A DNA stretch of 64,000 nt. Origin: Pectinophora gossypiella. Lineage: Eukaryota > Arthropoda > Insecta > Lepidoptera > Gelechiidae. How positions within the stretch are numbered: the stretch's first letter is position 1; each line of letters opens with the position of its first letter. The position numbers were made by a program, and so were the translations under genes. Below are positions 1 to 12,344 of this stretch, in pieces. The stretch covers positions 12,524,001 through 12,588,000 of the forward strand of contig NC_065408.1 of assembly GCF_024362695.1 (NCBI RefSeq), read 5' to 3'. The notes beneath the pieces were generated by a model. The model saw only the letters and a list, made by a program, of their open reading frames with translations, was not told the DNA's origin and made no database searches.

Positions 1-668
1 AAAAACACTCTACACAGAACATAGAAAAAAAGAAAATAACTCCGTTTCGGTTATTTATATTTCAAATTGTACAATTCCATAGAGGTTGCATGAATATCTG
101 TGGAAACTATTTTGTTGTTAAGTTACTTATATGTACTTATTTAAATCTGTTATAAAACGCAACTGTTTATTTCCCAAATAAACTAAAATAAAAAAATAAT
201 GTGACACATAGTTTTCTATAATAGCACACGCATTAGCGACGTTTTTCACTGACTGATTTTACTTGCTTCGCTTTTTCAGCTTGTCTTAAACCGCTTGCGT
301 TACAACGCAATGCGTTCTTAACCTTAAAAACAAAATAAGGTATTTTCCCACAGACATTTTTCTCCCCGTTATACAAGCTTCAAGGCTGTTTCGGCTTTAT
401 ATTACTTACATAGCTTAGTTATTGACATCTAGATAATGTGATTCGTGGCTTTATATACCATGCCGAGTATCCGACTGAGGGATCATGTTGTTTTTTAGGC
501 TCTAGACACAGGGGCAGTGTCGAGAGCGAATTTGAAGTGGAAATTTTGCTAATGTCAGTTAATTTACGACTTTGTATACACCCGGGCTCATAGAAAACCA
601 GGCGAGCGCGGTTGACCCTGAACACACTGTACAGTCACCGAATGGTTTGAACTTTATCTTAATAAATA

Positions 669-891
669 CAGGGTGTTAGTGATATCGTAACGAAAACTTT
701 GAGGGATGATTCAGACTATGATTCTGAGCTGATATCAAGTGAAATTTTCCGTCGAAAAAGTATGGAACTGAAAATAATCAAGACACAAACATTTTCATGA
801 GTTTTCCGATAGGAAATTCCACTTGATATCAACTCAGAATCATGGTCTGAACCATTCCCCTCAGTATTCGTTACGGTGTCACTAATACCCA
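669..891. mobile_element. MITE family 1 (CAGGGTGTTAGTGACATCGTAACG ends)
   Basis: Nearly fully palindromic 220-bp element starting CAGGGTGTTAGTGATATCG and ending in CGGTGTCACTAATACCC. Shared inner motif GATTCTGAG..GATATCAAGTG. Other copies at 926, 9937, 24382, 33620, 34996 and 38395. Confidence 0.85.
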
Positions 892-925
892 TACCTACTT
901 GTATGGCTACCTGTATGAACTTGTA

Positions 926-1045
926 TGGGGTGTAAGTGACATCGTAACGGATACTGAGAGGAATGATTCAGCTCATTTATCTGAAACTCAGAATTATAGT
1001 CTGAACCATCCCCTTCAGTATTCGTTACGATGTCACTAACACCCA
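926..1045. mobile_element. MITE family 1, internally deleted copy
   Basis: GGGGTGTAAGTGACATCGTA to GATGTCACTAACACCC, only 120 bp; it lies 35 bp after the previous copy. Confidence 0.8.
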
Positions 1046-1069
1046 GTATAGTTGAAAACATAACAACAT

Positions 1070-1292
1070 CACGCCTGTATTCCCGAAAGGGTAGGCGGAG
1101 GTGTATATTATATCTACCCACTCGCCAGCTGTATTAAAATTTCCGTGGACGAGCCTATTGCCCTTAACCAGGCACAAATCCTGAAAATCACAAATCTAAG
1201 ATCCAAACATGAATTCAAACTTGTTAAGTTAAATTCGGTGGTTTAGAGCCCGCACCGGAATTCGATCCTGTGACACTATAATGTTCTACGAA
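1070..1292 (+). repeat. Repeat family 6 (ATCCAAACATGAATTCAAA)
   Basis: Shared blocks: GAGCCTATTGCC, GGCACAAATCCTGAAAATCA, CATGAATTCAAA and GGTTTAGAGCCCGCACCGGA. Other copies at 12146, 41088, 58218 and 59784. Confidence 0.75.
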
Positions 1293-3019
1293 CAGGGCTT
1301 TTACTTTATTCACGGATTTTACTTTATAATTGTAATATAAGTAAATTATTATTGTATGTTATGTCTTTCTGTCTAAGTAAGTTACACTTGCGACAGCAAA
1401 TTCCTATTCAACAGACTCTAGTAGAGTAGACCTATTGCAGTTTTATGATTATGGTAAGTACAGGTTTAAGTAAATCGTAAACTACTTAATACCAACAAAA
1501 CAAAGATCTAGTCAAAGTACTTAATATGTTTCACAAGAAGCGCGTATTTACTAAACCCATTTTTGTTTAGCTTTTTTCCTTGTACACTGGGAGTATCGCG
1601 TAAACTTTTCACATTTGAGTCAGTCTTTGAAACTTTCACAAAGCCGTTTTTTATTTTGCCGTTTTTTACTCGGCCTCTCGCCGGGAGTATACTTTATTTT
1701 GTATTTAGGCTTACCCAGCCTGGGTTACACATACATACATTTATAAACTCTAGTCCGCAATCCCTAATGGTGACCTTAGTGAAAAGTTAATAAGCGCCTT
1801 TTTGAAATATCGCATTCGGTTGTCCATTTGTTAATATAATAAACTACGCAATAGTTTCAATCCAGGTAAAATGTGGTCCCAGTTTTAGCCAGGATGAAAT
1901 ATCCGACAACCCACAGATGTAACCACTGCTAGACTTATCTACTTCAACTACTTCCACAGTAATGTTTTACGGTATTTGGCTGTGAGGTCCAGCTGCTGAT
2001 GTATAAACTATTTTCATTATACAAAAAAGAGCAGTTCGCGCTATTTATAAACTGTCGGGACTCTTTAAGGGAGCTGTTTAAAGTAATAAATATACTGACG
2101 TACGCAAGTCAATATATTATTTATAAAAACATTATGTATGTACGAAAAATGTATCTCTCCTTACGAGGAACTGTGAAAGGCATACTTACAGAACAAGAAA
2201 TAAACACAAAATTGCTATTCAAAATTCTAGATTAAGTAAATTAAATTCAACTTGTTTGGGGTTATGTATACGTTTTTTACAATAAAATACCAGATATACA
2301 TTTCGAATTTGTATATAATATTTTGAATTTGTCAGAAATTAAATTTATAGCTCACGTGAAGCTTACTTTATGTAAAAAATCTTATTATAAGATTAATGAT
2401 AGCCTAAATATTAAAAATGTCTCGTATTCAATGTGTTCCTGTAGTTATTAAATAACTTATATTGTATACCTACAATGATTTAAAAGATGTGTTGCTGTTG
2501 CAATTTCTTATCATTTCTTCTCCTCGGCTATCTAGCTGCGAAATGAAGTAAATTCAAAAATGATACATTGACCTTCAACAAGTTTATTCATGATAATTAC
2601 GTTACGTTAGAATAAATTTAAAAAAAATAGAGATTTTGTTGAAGAAAATCACTTGATTTTCTTTCAAAGCGCTTCTGTTGTTTTCACTATAAGGCGACGT
2701 AATGGGGTTCTGGGTTCAACAATGTCGGTTTACTGCAATCTGTGGGGCATCTAGGCTATCCCTGGTTTATTACAGCTATGTCAAGACACCCGAAAGCCTC
2801 CAATGGCCTCCGTGTGTCAATATTAACAAAAGGAGAGAGACTGACGTGTACCTAAAACACAGTATTATATACCCTTCCAGCCATATTCGGCCAGGCGACA
2901 AGTCTCCAGTCTAGAAGCGCCTAAAATGTGCTCTTATATGGCTAACGTATCCGATCTTAGCAGTGAATGTAGTCATACAACATTCACTGCACTGCAGCAC
3001 ACCTCCGATATAATAGGCT
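1293..3019. other. AT-rich intergenic stretch, nothing recognised
   Basis: Only short open frames without family resemblance or compositional bias. Confidence 0.5.
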
Positions 3020-3440
3020 AGTTTTCAGCTAGTCAAATCAGTTACTTTTTACTAAACGTCAGAACACGAAATTACTATGTGTTTTGTTTGCGTGTTTTAT
3101 TAAATAATACGCACTGAATTTACACTGTAAAAGTGTTTATTTGCTCTATTTACAGAGAAGCACGACTTAAAAGCACACCTCAAAAGTGTTGCAATGTTAC
3201 AAAATATTAAACTCAATATTTATTATAACTATGTGTTACCAACACTATGGAATTTGTATGAAAAACAACCTGTGACGTCATGGAAAAACGTGACAAAATT
3301 TCGCACATATTATTAAATTTTTCTTTCATCAAATTCATAAATAAGTTGAAAAGAAAACGTTTTTTTGTCCTTTAGATCGGTCTTTATTTAGTACTTAATC
3401 AGAATTTCATAATTATCTAGACCTAGGAAACTATCCAGTT
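3020..3440 (+). mobile_element. MITE family 8 (CTAGTTTTC..TTTACTAAACGTCA)
   Basis: Left end GGCTAGTTTTCAGCTAGTCA and ACTAAACGTCAGAACACG; right end TCAGAATTTCATAATTATCT, AGACCTAGGAAACTA. Inner TGACGTCATGGAAAAACGTG. Confidence 0.7.
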
Positions 3441-3684
3441 GTAGGTAACGTCCGCAGATCGGGCCTTAAGCTTATCGCTTTTTATCTAAAACACACAGAG
3501 GCCATAATGTAAGTGTTACGGTTCAGAGAACCGAAGTGTATTGACCACGCCGCATGGGTGAGGAATTATTCATAGCTTAAAAACTAACCAAACGAAAGCC
3601 ACCAAAGTTCTATTTATTTACACTATATCAAAGCTATGGAAGTGTTACACTGTTTGAGATATACGCGGTTATTAAAACGATGGA

Positions 3685-3921
3685 TGGATAGTGAGATCGG
3701 GCCTTAAACCATCACGCGGGCCCAGTGCGGATTGATGGTTATTAACTTCTGCTAATGCAGCTGGGACCAACGGCTTAACGTGCCTTCCGAAGCACGGAGG
3801 AGCTCGAGATAAAAACTTTTTTTTTGTGGTCACCCATCCTATGAACGGCCTTTGCGAAAGTTGCTTTACTTCAACAATCGCAGACCGAGCGCGTTAACCG
3901 CTGCGCCACCAAGCTCCTCAC
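3685..3921 (-). mobile_element. tRNA-derived SINE, family C
   Basis: Minus-strand head GAGCTTGGTGGCGCAGCGGT and AACGCGCTCGGTCTGCGATT, then CATAGGATGGGTGACCAC, the shared GCACGTTAAGCCGTTGGTCC block, and tail GATGGTTTAAGGCCCGATCT. Confidence 0.85.
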
Positions 3922-3924
3922 ATG

Positions 3925-4965
3925 TGTATTACTTACTACTTATTATGCAAGTATTTATTATATTTTAGAACGTTTTCTGTCCAAGTCCTAGAGACTTTTA
4001 GGTACATGCACTTTAAAGGTATTTTAAGTAAACGAATTTTCTACCGCCTAAGTGAGGAAGCTACTGTTATAAAACACAAAAATGTACCTACATAAATTTC
4101 ATAAATTTTCTTTCTATTGAATTTTTAATAAAGCCGCCGAGACTTCAGACGTGAAAAACGAGCATCGAAAAAAGCGCCACCGGCTGAAGGAAATGACAAT
4201 AATATTTCGTAACAAAACACGGAAGTTAATATTTTGCGGTTCATGGAATCCGGGTACAAATTTCAGGTGGCGCGAACCAGTTAAAAACAGCCGGTTATTG
4301 GGGTTAAATAATCGGGCGAATAATCGTAATTTTTATAGCGGCTCGTAAAATCTGGATGAAAAAACGGATAACGGAACCGGGTAGAAAAATCAACGGGGCG
4401 AAAACAAACCGCTTATAAGGGTTGCATAATCGGGTTGCTACGGTTGATCGGCGGCCACAGGGTTAATAGAATTATATACCTAGTAACAATAACATGAGAG
4501 TTCCATTAAAGTTGTTTTGTAGTTGGTTGGGTGCGGGATTATTTTGGGATAATGCTATCACGCTCGGCCCCGATCGTCCATCCATTCTCCTAGCCCTATT
4601 TCACGTCAACGCTAAAAAAGCAATTTCAAATTCTTAAAAGGTTATTTTAGTATACCCGAGGGTGCAATATTTTTCGTTCATTCTCATTCACTACGTTTGT
4701 CCTTAGTTTATCTTTTTTTTTTATAAGCTTTATAAATGGAATTATGTTTGTACTTTGGCTTAGAATAAGAACATCAAGAGGATCTATATAAGAAATATAT
4801 ACTTTGTAATTTTTTATCAGATTTAAGTTTTATTTCAAAGCCATTGAGTCTCAGAAGACTTGGTAATAGATAACTAGGTACTTACTTTATACTCCATACA
4901 AATAAAATTATATAGTAGTTTTTTCTTACAGGGAGTGGAAGGCTTTAGACATAACATAACATACA
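3925..4965. other. Intergenic stretch, nothing recognised
   Basis: A 65-codon frame at 4151-4348 is Arg/Lys/Asn-rich and has no relatives I recognise; treated as chance. Confidence 0.5.
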
Positions 4966-4968
4966 TAA

Positions 4969-5291
4969 CATAAACTGCTTATATATGTCCCACTGCTGGG
5001 CACAGGCCTCCCCTCAATCAACCGGAGGGGGTATGGAGCATACTTCACCACGCTGCTCCACTGCGGGTTGGTGGAGGTGTTTTTACGGCTAATAGCCAGG
5101 ACCAACGGCTAAACGTGCCCTCCGAAGCACGGAATCATCCTTCTTTTTCGGACATTCAAGTGATTCAAGCCTGCAAAATACTTACTAAACAAAGGAAAGT
5201 CTCACAAAGTTATTTCGACCTTGTCCCCACGGGTAATCGAACCCGGACCTCAAGATCGTGAGCTTAACGCTCTAACCACTAGACCACGGAG
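4969..5291 (-). mobile_element. SINE family B, full length
   Basis: Tail GTCCCACTGCTGGGCACAGG on the left, head GGGTAATCGAACCCGGACCT and CTCTAACCACTAGACCACGG on the right. Confidence 0.9.
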
Positions 5292-5487
5292 TCTGTTGTA
5301 TTTTATATCCAAACATAGCATAGATAAGGTTTCTACCTCACTAGGAGACCGAATGTATGCAGTTTTAGTACGTGTAGAGAACCTGGTTGTGCAACCAATT
5401 TACTCCCGGCAACACGGACCTCCGGCGGGCGGTTACCGGCAACCGAATTTCCAATAATTTATCACAAACATAGTGACATAGTGAGAT

Positions 5488-5616
5488 ACAGTCATGAGCA
5501 ATATTATGTACTTACCCACTTTAGAACCCTGCCGCACTATCATATTTGTCATTTAATGAGACTTGCGGTTTAATTTGTCAAAAAAGCTAAAGTGACATGG
5601 TTTCAAGTGACCGTAC
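5488..5616 (-). mobile_element. MITE family 4 (ACGGTCACGAGCATTAATAT ends)
   Basis: Reverse-oriented, diverged copy: ACAGTCATGAGCAATATTAT to TTCAAGTGACCGTA. Confidence 0.75.
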
Positions 5617-5714
5617 TTAGGTAAGTATATCACATTGATGTGTCACCTCGACAGGTGAGGATCATTTATTTGAAATATCTCTTCTACTATCTTCTTTATC
5701 TCTACTAAACGCCG

Positions 5715-5945
5715 CACCCCGGACACTTCATACAAAAAAAATCCTCGTTTTACACACTCTACATACTAATGACGTTACACGCACATCCGTATGTTTGATG
5801 TCTGACGCCCGTACGATCGAAGACTAAAGTTAGACCGGGTAGCGGGGGAGGGGAGTGTTAAACCTAGCTCGGCAGCAGAATCAGCTTGTGGAGAGCAGAG
5901 TTGCCGGTCTGTACGGCACCTATTAAACGTTATTCTATGTCATCG
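5715..5945 (+). mobile_element. Repeat family 5 (CCCCGGACACTTCATAC)
   Basis: CACCCCGGACACTTCATACA, CCTCGTTTTACAC, GAAGACTAAAGTTAGACC and GAGTTGCCGGTCTGTACG in order. Shared with 22281, 24668 and 49675. Confidence 0.8.
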
Positions 5946-5984
5946 CATAATATTAGTATTATTAGGTCTTATACGAATATATCA

Positions 5985-6282
5985 TGTTGGCAATTTCAAA
6001 AAAGGAACGTCACGTCACTTTTTAAGAGAAAAACGTTTTGGCGGGTGTTCCGTCTGCGACTTCGAGGAAAGAAAAAACAAGTGAAGACGATTATTGTCGA
6101 GAGAAGCGAAAACTGAAAGACTATTTGTTGTATTCTTTTGTATTAATATTTCTTATTATATTTTGTAGTAATAATATTTGGTTTCCGTAATAAGAGTGAT
6201 ATTTGAGCTACTTACTTAACATTTACTGATTAAAACTGGGTATGTTACTAATATTTACGTTTTATTGTAGAGTTTGCTAACA
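5985..6282. repeat. Left LTR of the non-autonomous element
   Basis: 298 bp, TGTTGGCA...TGCTAACA, same length as and seemingly identical to the right copy. It lacks coding capacity. Confidence 0.88.
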
Positions 6283-6902
6283 TCAGAAGTGTTTCGGATC
6301 CATTGCCGTAATGGACGAGCGAAAGTCCAGAACGAAGCGGAGGCCTTCCCGTTCACGCTCTAAGTAGGGGGCTGAGCAGGTCAAGGACGCCGCTACCTTT
6401 GCCGCGAAGAAAATCACCGGTAGCGGGGAGCACCAGGTATGGTGATGTGTTTACCATCGATTACAGATCACGATCGAAACGAAAGCGCATTCATCTGCTA
6501 GTTATGAACTCATTAAGAAGAGGAAGTCGAAGAGCAGCCGAAAATAGAAACGTGAACCAGTGAGTACGTCTACGAGTACGGTTACTTTACATAATTGGTG
6601 ATTTGGTACTTGTAATAATTATAAATCAATCAAATGACGGCCGGAGTAAAACTTGTTGCCTACATATAAGGGCCCTTATAAGGGTATACAAGTCCTGGGC
6701 CATGACACATACTTGTGAACGTCCAGACAAACGCTACACAGGAACAGTTGTCGTGGAAAACATGACGCCCTGGTTTCGGTTAGACAACTGGAGTCAATTG
6801 TAAGCTCATGTTGGCAATAATAATTATAGGTGATTGTTTACTAATAATATTTATTTATTTTATTATTCATCTATATATTTATATGTACCTTGACGCACGC
6901 AC

Positions 6903-6956
6903 ACGCACCTCTCTCTCTCTCTCTCTCGCTATCTCACACACGCAAACACACGCGCG

Positions 6957-7020
<64 letters not shown>
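6903..7020. repeat. (CT)n and (CA)n microsatellites
   Basis: A short CT run at about 6907-6927 is followed by CA-rich sequence and an almost pure CA run at about 6960-7018, inside the LTR element. Frames reading poly-Thr-His across it are repeat artefacts. Confidence 0.95.
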
Positions 7021-7023
<3 letters not shown>

Positions 7024-7029
7024 ATGTTT

Positions 7030-7960
7030 GCAATCCACACTCATGTTTACCAAACTCGAGATTGGTACAGGTTTACCTAAGCCTAAAGGTAAATTGCCTA
7101 AACCAATCAATCAGTATGTTGCCTAAGTCTAAAGGAACAAGACTGATTTGGTATTGCATGAGTGGAGAATTGTAAATATCACACTCACACTCACACAAAC
7201 ACCAACACACTCTCATGTTTACCAAACTGGAGATTGGTACAGGGTTACCTAAGTCTAAAGGTAAATTGCCTAAACCAATCAATCGGGATGTTGCCTAAGT
7301 CTAAAGGAACAAATCTGATTTGGTAGTGCATGAGTTAACACTCACACACACACACACTCATGTTTACCAAACTGGAGATTGGTACAGGGTTACCTAAGTC
7401 TAAAGGTAAATTGCCTAAACCAATCAATCGGGATGTTGCCTAAGTCTAAAGGAACAAGACTGATTTGGTAGTGCATGAGTTAACATTCACACGTACACCA
7501 ACATTCCACTCATGTTTACCAAACTGGAGAATGGTACAGGGTTACCTAAGCCTAAAGGTAAATTGCCTAAACCAATCAATCAGTATGTTGCCTAAGACTA
7601 AAGGAACAAGACTGATTTGGTATTGCATGAGTAGAGAATTGTATATATCACACTCACACTCACACAAACACCAACACTCCACTCATGGTTACCAAACAAA
7701 AATTGGTACGGGTTTACCTAAGCCTAAAGGTAAATTGCCAAAACCAATCAATCAGTATGTTGCCTAAGCCTAAAGGAACAAGACTGATTTGGTATTGCAT
7801 GAGTAGAGAATGGTATAATATCACACTCACACTCACACAAACACCAACACTCCACTCATGGTTACCAAACAAAAAATAATTGGTACGGGTTTACCTAAGT
7901 CTAAAGGTAAATTGCCTAAACCAATCATTCAGAATGTTACCTATGCCAAAAGGAACAGAA
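7030..7960. repeat. Tandem array, six units of about 146-172 bp, inside the LTR element
   Basis: Each unit starts near CATGTTTACCAAACTGGAGA and carries two TAAGTCTAAAGG-like motifs, ending in a variable CACTCACACACA stretch. Unit starts are near 7042, 7214, 7360, 7512, 7684 and 7855. Unit length varies with the CA-rich spacer. Confidence 0.9.
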
Positions 7961-8139
7961 AGGAGTGAAGAAAATGTAAAGACGCTTAAAACTACAGGGA
8001 CGTAGATCAGATAGAATCTTAAATATGATCGGAAAATTATGTCACGATTGGCCGAACGGAATGATAATTAATCTTTGAATGATTTTATGTTACAGTTATT
8101 TGAGCAGCGCCTGAGGGCATGCGCTTTGCAGAATGGCCG

Positions 8140-8437
8140 TGTTGGCAATTTCAAAAAAGGAACGTCACGTCACTTTTTAAGAGAAAAACGTTTTGGCGGG
8201 TGTTCCGTCTGCGACTTCGAGGAAAGAAAAAACAAGTGAAGACGATTATTGTCGAGAGAAGCGAAAACTGAAAGACTATTTGTTGTATTCTTTTGTATTA
8301 ATATTTCTTATTATATTTTGTAGTAATAATATTTGGTTTCCGTAATAAGAGTGATATTTGAGCTACTTACTTAACATTTACTGATTAAAACTGGGTATGT
8401 TACTAATATTTACGTTTTATTGTAGAGTTTGCTAACA
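8140..8437. repeat. Right LTR of the non-autonomous element
   Basis: Second 298-bp copy. Followed at once by ATCA, the target duplication. Confidence 0.88.
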
Positions 8438-8441
8438 ATCA

Positions 8442-9165
8442 TATATATTTAATGATTTTCTTTATTTATTTTCTCTTATTTGATCTAGACCAAACAACTT
8501 AGGTAACTATTTATTTTTCATTAAAAATAAACAATTTAACAGGGACGCAATTGACTGCCAGTGACAGCGCGAGACATTGACAGTTGACAGATATAGAGAT
8601 GGACATAGCATGTGCACCAAAATATGCATTCTCTTCGAATTCGATTCGAAATATAATTAGTGTATTATATTTGTATAATAATGATGAATACATACATTCG
8701 TATAAGACCTAATAATCGTCAACCGTCGATTCCCGGCAGATGATGATGATACGAAAATAACAATGTCTTTATCGAGTAGAATTCACAAGAAAAGAGAAAC
8801 ACAATAACATTAAGAAAAATATAGGTAGCGAGGCTGTAATAAAAAATAAACATTTTCATTTTCCTGCGCTTGGAACAACAAAACACGAAATTATTTGTTG
8901 TATGTACTTACCTACCTTTTCCTTTTTTAATTTGCATTCCGTACGAAAAGTATTCCGTATCCCTTTGTATTCCTGATTAAGTTCAGTGGAACAGAAAAAC
9001 AATGCGAGCAAAGACGACGGATTACGCAATTGAAATATTTTGTGAATCCATGTTAATTCAGATAGCGTCTTATATAGGATTCACTATAGGAAAGTTTGAG
9101 GATCATGATATAAATAGAAACACATTTACACTGAAAATTGTGTAAGCTTTCACGGATAGGCAGAT
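8442..9165. other. AT-rich intergenic stretch
   Basis: Holds ATTCGTATAAGACCTAATAA at 8696, the inverse of a 21-bp sequence just left of the LTR element (5958-5978). Otherwise nothing recognised. Confidence 0.5.
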
Positions 9166-9551
9166 ACTAGCCCCGGTTCCTGCAGACACCTCCTAATTTT
9201 ACTTTAAGTTATACCTGTCATTTTCTTATACGCCGAAAAGGAAAGGGACGGATGATTGACAGCTCTTAATTTTAGGAAGAATGAGTAAATGAATGAATAA
9301 CCCGGGCGAATCAAAAAGGTATCTCGCTGGTATGCAAACCGTTTGACGTGTGCTGTCAACATAATTCTATCGGGTTATTGGTCAATGTAAAATTTTTAGA
9401 CGGTTGTTTTAGAATTGTGCTTAAAATAGACGTGTGTTCCATAAATTGTCTGCTTGTCGATTACCCGTCCCTTTCCTTTTCGGCGAATAAGAAAATGACA
9501 GATATAACTTTAAATAAAATTAGATGGTGTTTACAGGAATTAGCACCACTA
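9166..9551. mobile_element. MITE family 2 (long inverted repeats, GGAAAGGGACGG)
   Basis: Left arm TAAGTTATACCTGTCATTTT..AAAAGGAAAGGGACGG and right arm CCGTCCCTTTCCTTTTCGGC..TGACAGATATAACTTAA. Ends resemble GGTGCTAATTCCTGTAAACA. Confidence 0.88.
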
Positions 9552-9936
9552 ATACTTATACTTATTTTTACCCGACTGCGGCGAAGTAAAAAGGAGGGTT
9601 ATAAGAAAGAAAGAAACATTTATTATATAGAACATCACAGACACGGATTACATAATAATAATAATATAATATATTATATGTAACATTACAATGACATCAC
9701 ACCAAAAGACAAATAACGCTCACATGAAATATTTTCAGTATAGGAACATGGAAAACGAACACAGAAATTTATACCTAAATTAAATGTGATGTTATGTCGG
9801 CTTACCCATGTGTAGTGGATGGTGTCTCGAATAAAAGGTCCTCACTCAGCTTATGCCGCGGCGTGAGTCGCGACCCTGGTCACAGAAGTGAGACCTACTA
9901 CTATGTAAGTAATTGACTACTATGAATGTATGTATA

Positions 9937-10139
9937 CAGGGTGTTAGTGACATCGTAACAAAAACTTTAGGGAATGATTCAGACCATGATTCTGAGTTAA
10001 TATCAAGTGGAATTTCCCGCCAGAAAAAAGTCAGTTTTGAAATTATTTTCAGTTTCATATTTTTGCGACCGAAAATTCCACTTGATATTAACTCAGAATC
10101 ATTCCCCACTGTATTCAGTACAATGTCACTAACACCCTG
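9937..10139. mobile_element. MITE family 1 copy with clean ends
   Basis: CAGGGTGTTAGTGACATCGT to ATGTCACTAACACCCTG; both halves share the AGTGGAATTT/AAATTCCACT motif. Confidence 0.88.
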
Positions 10140-11267
10140 TAAGTACGTGTATGCACGTCTGTTCCCACCTTATAATCCACCTGTCAGAATTTAACAAATG
10201 AGGTGTAACTAGAAGCGCCTTCATTGTCCGGTGGTTATAGGTTATGTGATATCAAGCCAAATTTTATGTGGCGCCATTTAAAAGACAAACTGAGGACGAA
10301 AAAACATGTTTTTTTAGTAGCTTTTACTTGCGGGTTTACTTGTATTTACGTATATTATGTATGTTTTCGCAGCGTCCAATGTAGCGACTCTGTTAGTACA
10401 GCGGTTGATCGAAAAGCAGCAGCAATACTGAGGCTCCTCCATTTCTCCCACAACTGATAATGTTGCATGTAATTAGTTTAAGCAATTTTGTAAAAATATT
10501 TGTGGTTGAATATTTATATAAATAAACTTCTTTTTATTTATTTATTACGTTGAATTAATGACATAACTGTTCAGAAATGTTCCGTATAGGTTTTATCTCC
10601 AAATCTTACGTAAAACACATAATAAAAGCCCCAAAGTAATATAAATACAAATATAAGTTTAAAAACAGAAAAGTCGCAGAGTGACGCTCGTAAAACTAAG
10701 AAATATTTAAGATAAATATTTAGAGCGTTAGTTTTAGTACAGCTTTCTTAATCGGTTGTCCCGCCAGGTTCAGGTCATTTCAGACATTTATTTAAAAATC
10801 TGAGGTCTTGTAACCTCACCGTTCTCAGTTAATATAATTAATTATCGAGACAGCAATTTATAGTTGTGAAGGGAAGGCCTGTTCAAAAAAGGAATGAATT
10901 AAGCTGATGTATGTAAGTTGTGTCATTTTTATAAAATATATATTTTTTTCTCTTTTAACCCTCCAACGTGAGAATAAGCTTTTTAGACCATTATTCATTT
11001 CCCAAAACTCAGACAGACAAAAAATAACGAAGCTATTAGAGCAAGAAGTATTTGTTCGCGGGAAAAATAAAACTAATGTAGCTGGGAAAATGTTTGCTGA
11101 GAAAGTAAAAATGCGGCAGTCTGGGTGTTTGTCATCTCGTTATAACAAAGGCCGGAACATTTATTTAGATTAACTGCCCGTTGAGACCCGTCGCACTGTC
11201 AGCGATAAGCGAGTGACAGAAGAAGATGGCGGATCAAACAGGCTAGCCGTAGTTGCAGTTCCAAACA
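10140..11267. other. Intergenic stretch, nothing recognised
   Basis: Open frames at 10224 and 10907 are short and lack family resemblance. Confidence 0.5.
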
Positions 11268-11385
11268 TTTTTTTTTGACGTGACTTATTGTAGCTTTGAT
11301 GCAAATGGCATTAACTACTTGACCAAACAAATGGGGAGCGCTGAGGGCTCTTACCCGGTACAAAATTTAAGACAACAGACCTGAG
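11268..11385 (-). mobile_element. Jockey LINE 3' tail fragment
   Basis: Poly-T then TTGACGTGACTTATTGTAG and about 100 bp matching the 3' UTR of the element at 14133-19660. Confidence 0.8.
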
Positions 11386-11540
11386 TCTTATGAGCTAAAT
11401 CTTATGAGAATCTCTTAAGCGAATCACATGGCATGTTGTCAGCGTATGTTAATGTCATACATTTTCATCTTGACAAAGCCCTCTAAAAGGACAATAGTTC
11501 GAAAAGTAAACCAAATTCAAGACTATCAGCTATTGCAACG

Positions 11541-11865
11541 GCCTCCGTGGTTCAGTGGTTTGAGCGTTGCGCACACGATCCGGAGGTTCCGGGTTCAAAT
11601 CCAGGGAGACACATCACCAAAATCACTTTGTGATCCCTAGTTTGGTTATAGGACATTACAAGCTGATCAATTCACCTGCTTGTCCGAAAAAAAATAATCC
11701 GTGCTTCGGAAGGCACGTTAAGCCGTTGGTCTCGGTTACTACTTACTGATGTAAATTAGTAGTCGTTACATGAACTATGTCAGGGGCCTTTTCGGCGGCT
11801 CAATAGTAAGCTTGGCACCAGGGTTGATGGGGTTGGTAATCCACCTCACAACCCACACGATATAA
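11541..11865 (+). mobile_element. tRNA-derived SINE, family A
   Basis: Head GCCTCCGTGGTTCAGTGGTT (box A-like) and GGTTCCGGGTTCAAATCC (box B), then TCACTTTGTGATCCCTAG, GCACGTTAAGCCGTTGGT and tail CCACCTCACAACCCACACGA. Confidence 0.9.
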
Positions 11866-11994
11866 GATTGCCATAATAACCTTCCGAACCGATATTTACA
11901 GGTTAGGTCACATGCATCCAAATGCCCAAGTTAATGGTTATTACATAACATATCATCGCGCATGTAACCCAGAAGGCGTAAGCAGGGGTGTAGA

Positions 11995-12141
11995 GTACGG
12001 TCACGAGCATTAATATGTATACACTTTGGTACCATGTCACATTAACTTTTTTGACAAATTGAAAATAAGTCTCTCTAAATGTCAAATATGTTAGTGCGAC
12101 AGAGTCCTAAAGTGGGTACATTATATTGCTCATGACTGTAC
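11995..12141 (+). mobile_element. MITE family 4 copy
   Basis: TACGGTCACGAGCATTAATA to ATATTGCTCATGACTGTA, about 147 bp with short inverted ends. Confidence 0.88.
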
Positions 12142-12145
12142 ACAT

Positions 12146-12320
12146 ATACGCCCACTTCGTCCCATGTAATAGAGGGCGAGCCTTAATGCCATTAACTGGG
12201 CACAAATCCTAGAAACCACGAGGTATCAATTTTCTACGATCCAAACATGAATTTCATTCATAAAATCGAATGCAATGGTTTAGAGTTCGAGTCCCGATTC
12301 GAACTCGTGAGCCAGCGATG
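12146..12320 (+). repeat. Repeat family 6 copy
   Basis: GCGAGCCTTAATGCCATTAA, CTGGGCACAAATCCTAGAAA, GATCCAAACATGAATTTCAT and GGTTTAGAGTTCGAGTCCCG. Confidence 0.75.
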
Positions 12321-12344
12321 TGTCACGCATTCACCAAATAAGTT

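Larger units (their letters stand above)
5985..8437. mobile_element. Non-autonomous LTR retroelement (TRIM/LARD-like), 2453 bp
   Basis: Two 298-bp direct repeats at 5985-6282 and 8140-8437 begin TGTTGGCA and end TGCTAACA, the usual TG..CA ends with short inverted termini. By reading they look identical. ATCA lies directly outside both ends (5981-5984 and 8438-8441), a 4-bp target duplication. The 1857-bp interior has no gag, protease, RT or integrase. It holds a short basic reading frame at 6311-6364 (MDERKSRTKRRPSRSRSK, then stop), a (CA)n microsatellite and a tandem array. No TGG-type primer site or clear polypurine tract adjoins the LTRs, so replication details are unclear. Confidence 0.85.

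Noticed and set aside
6808..7126. Open frames coding poly-Thr-His
   Set aside because: They are readings of the CA microsatellite.
11541..11610. tRNA gene
   Set aside because: Box A and box B are present, but the sequence does not fold to a full tRNA and continues into a SINE body repeated elsewhere.
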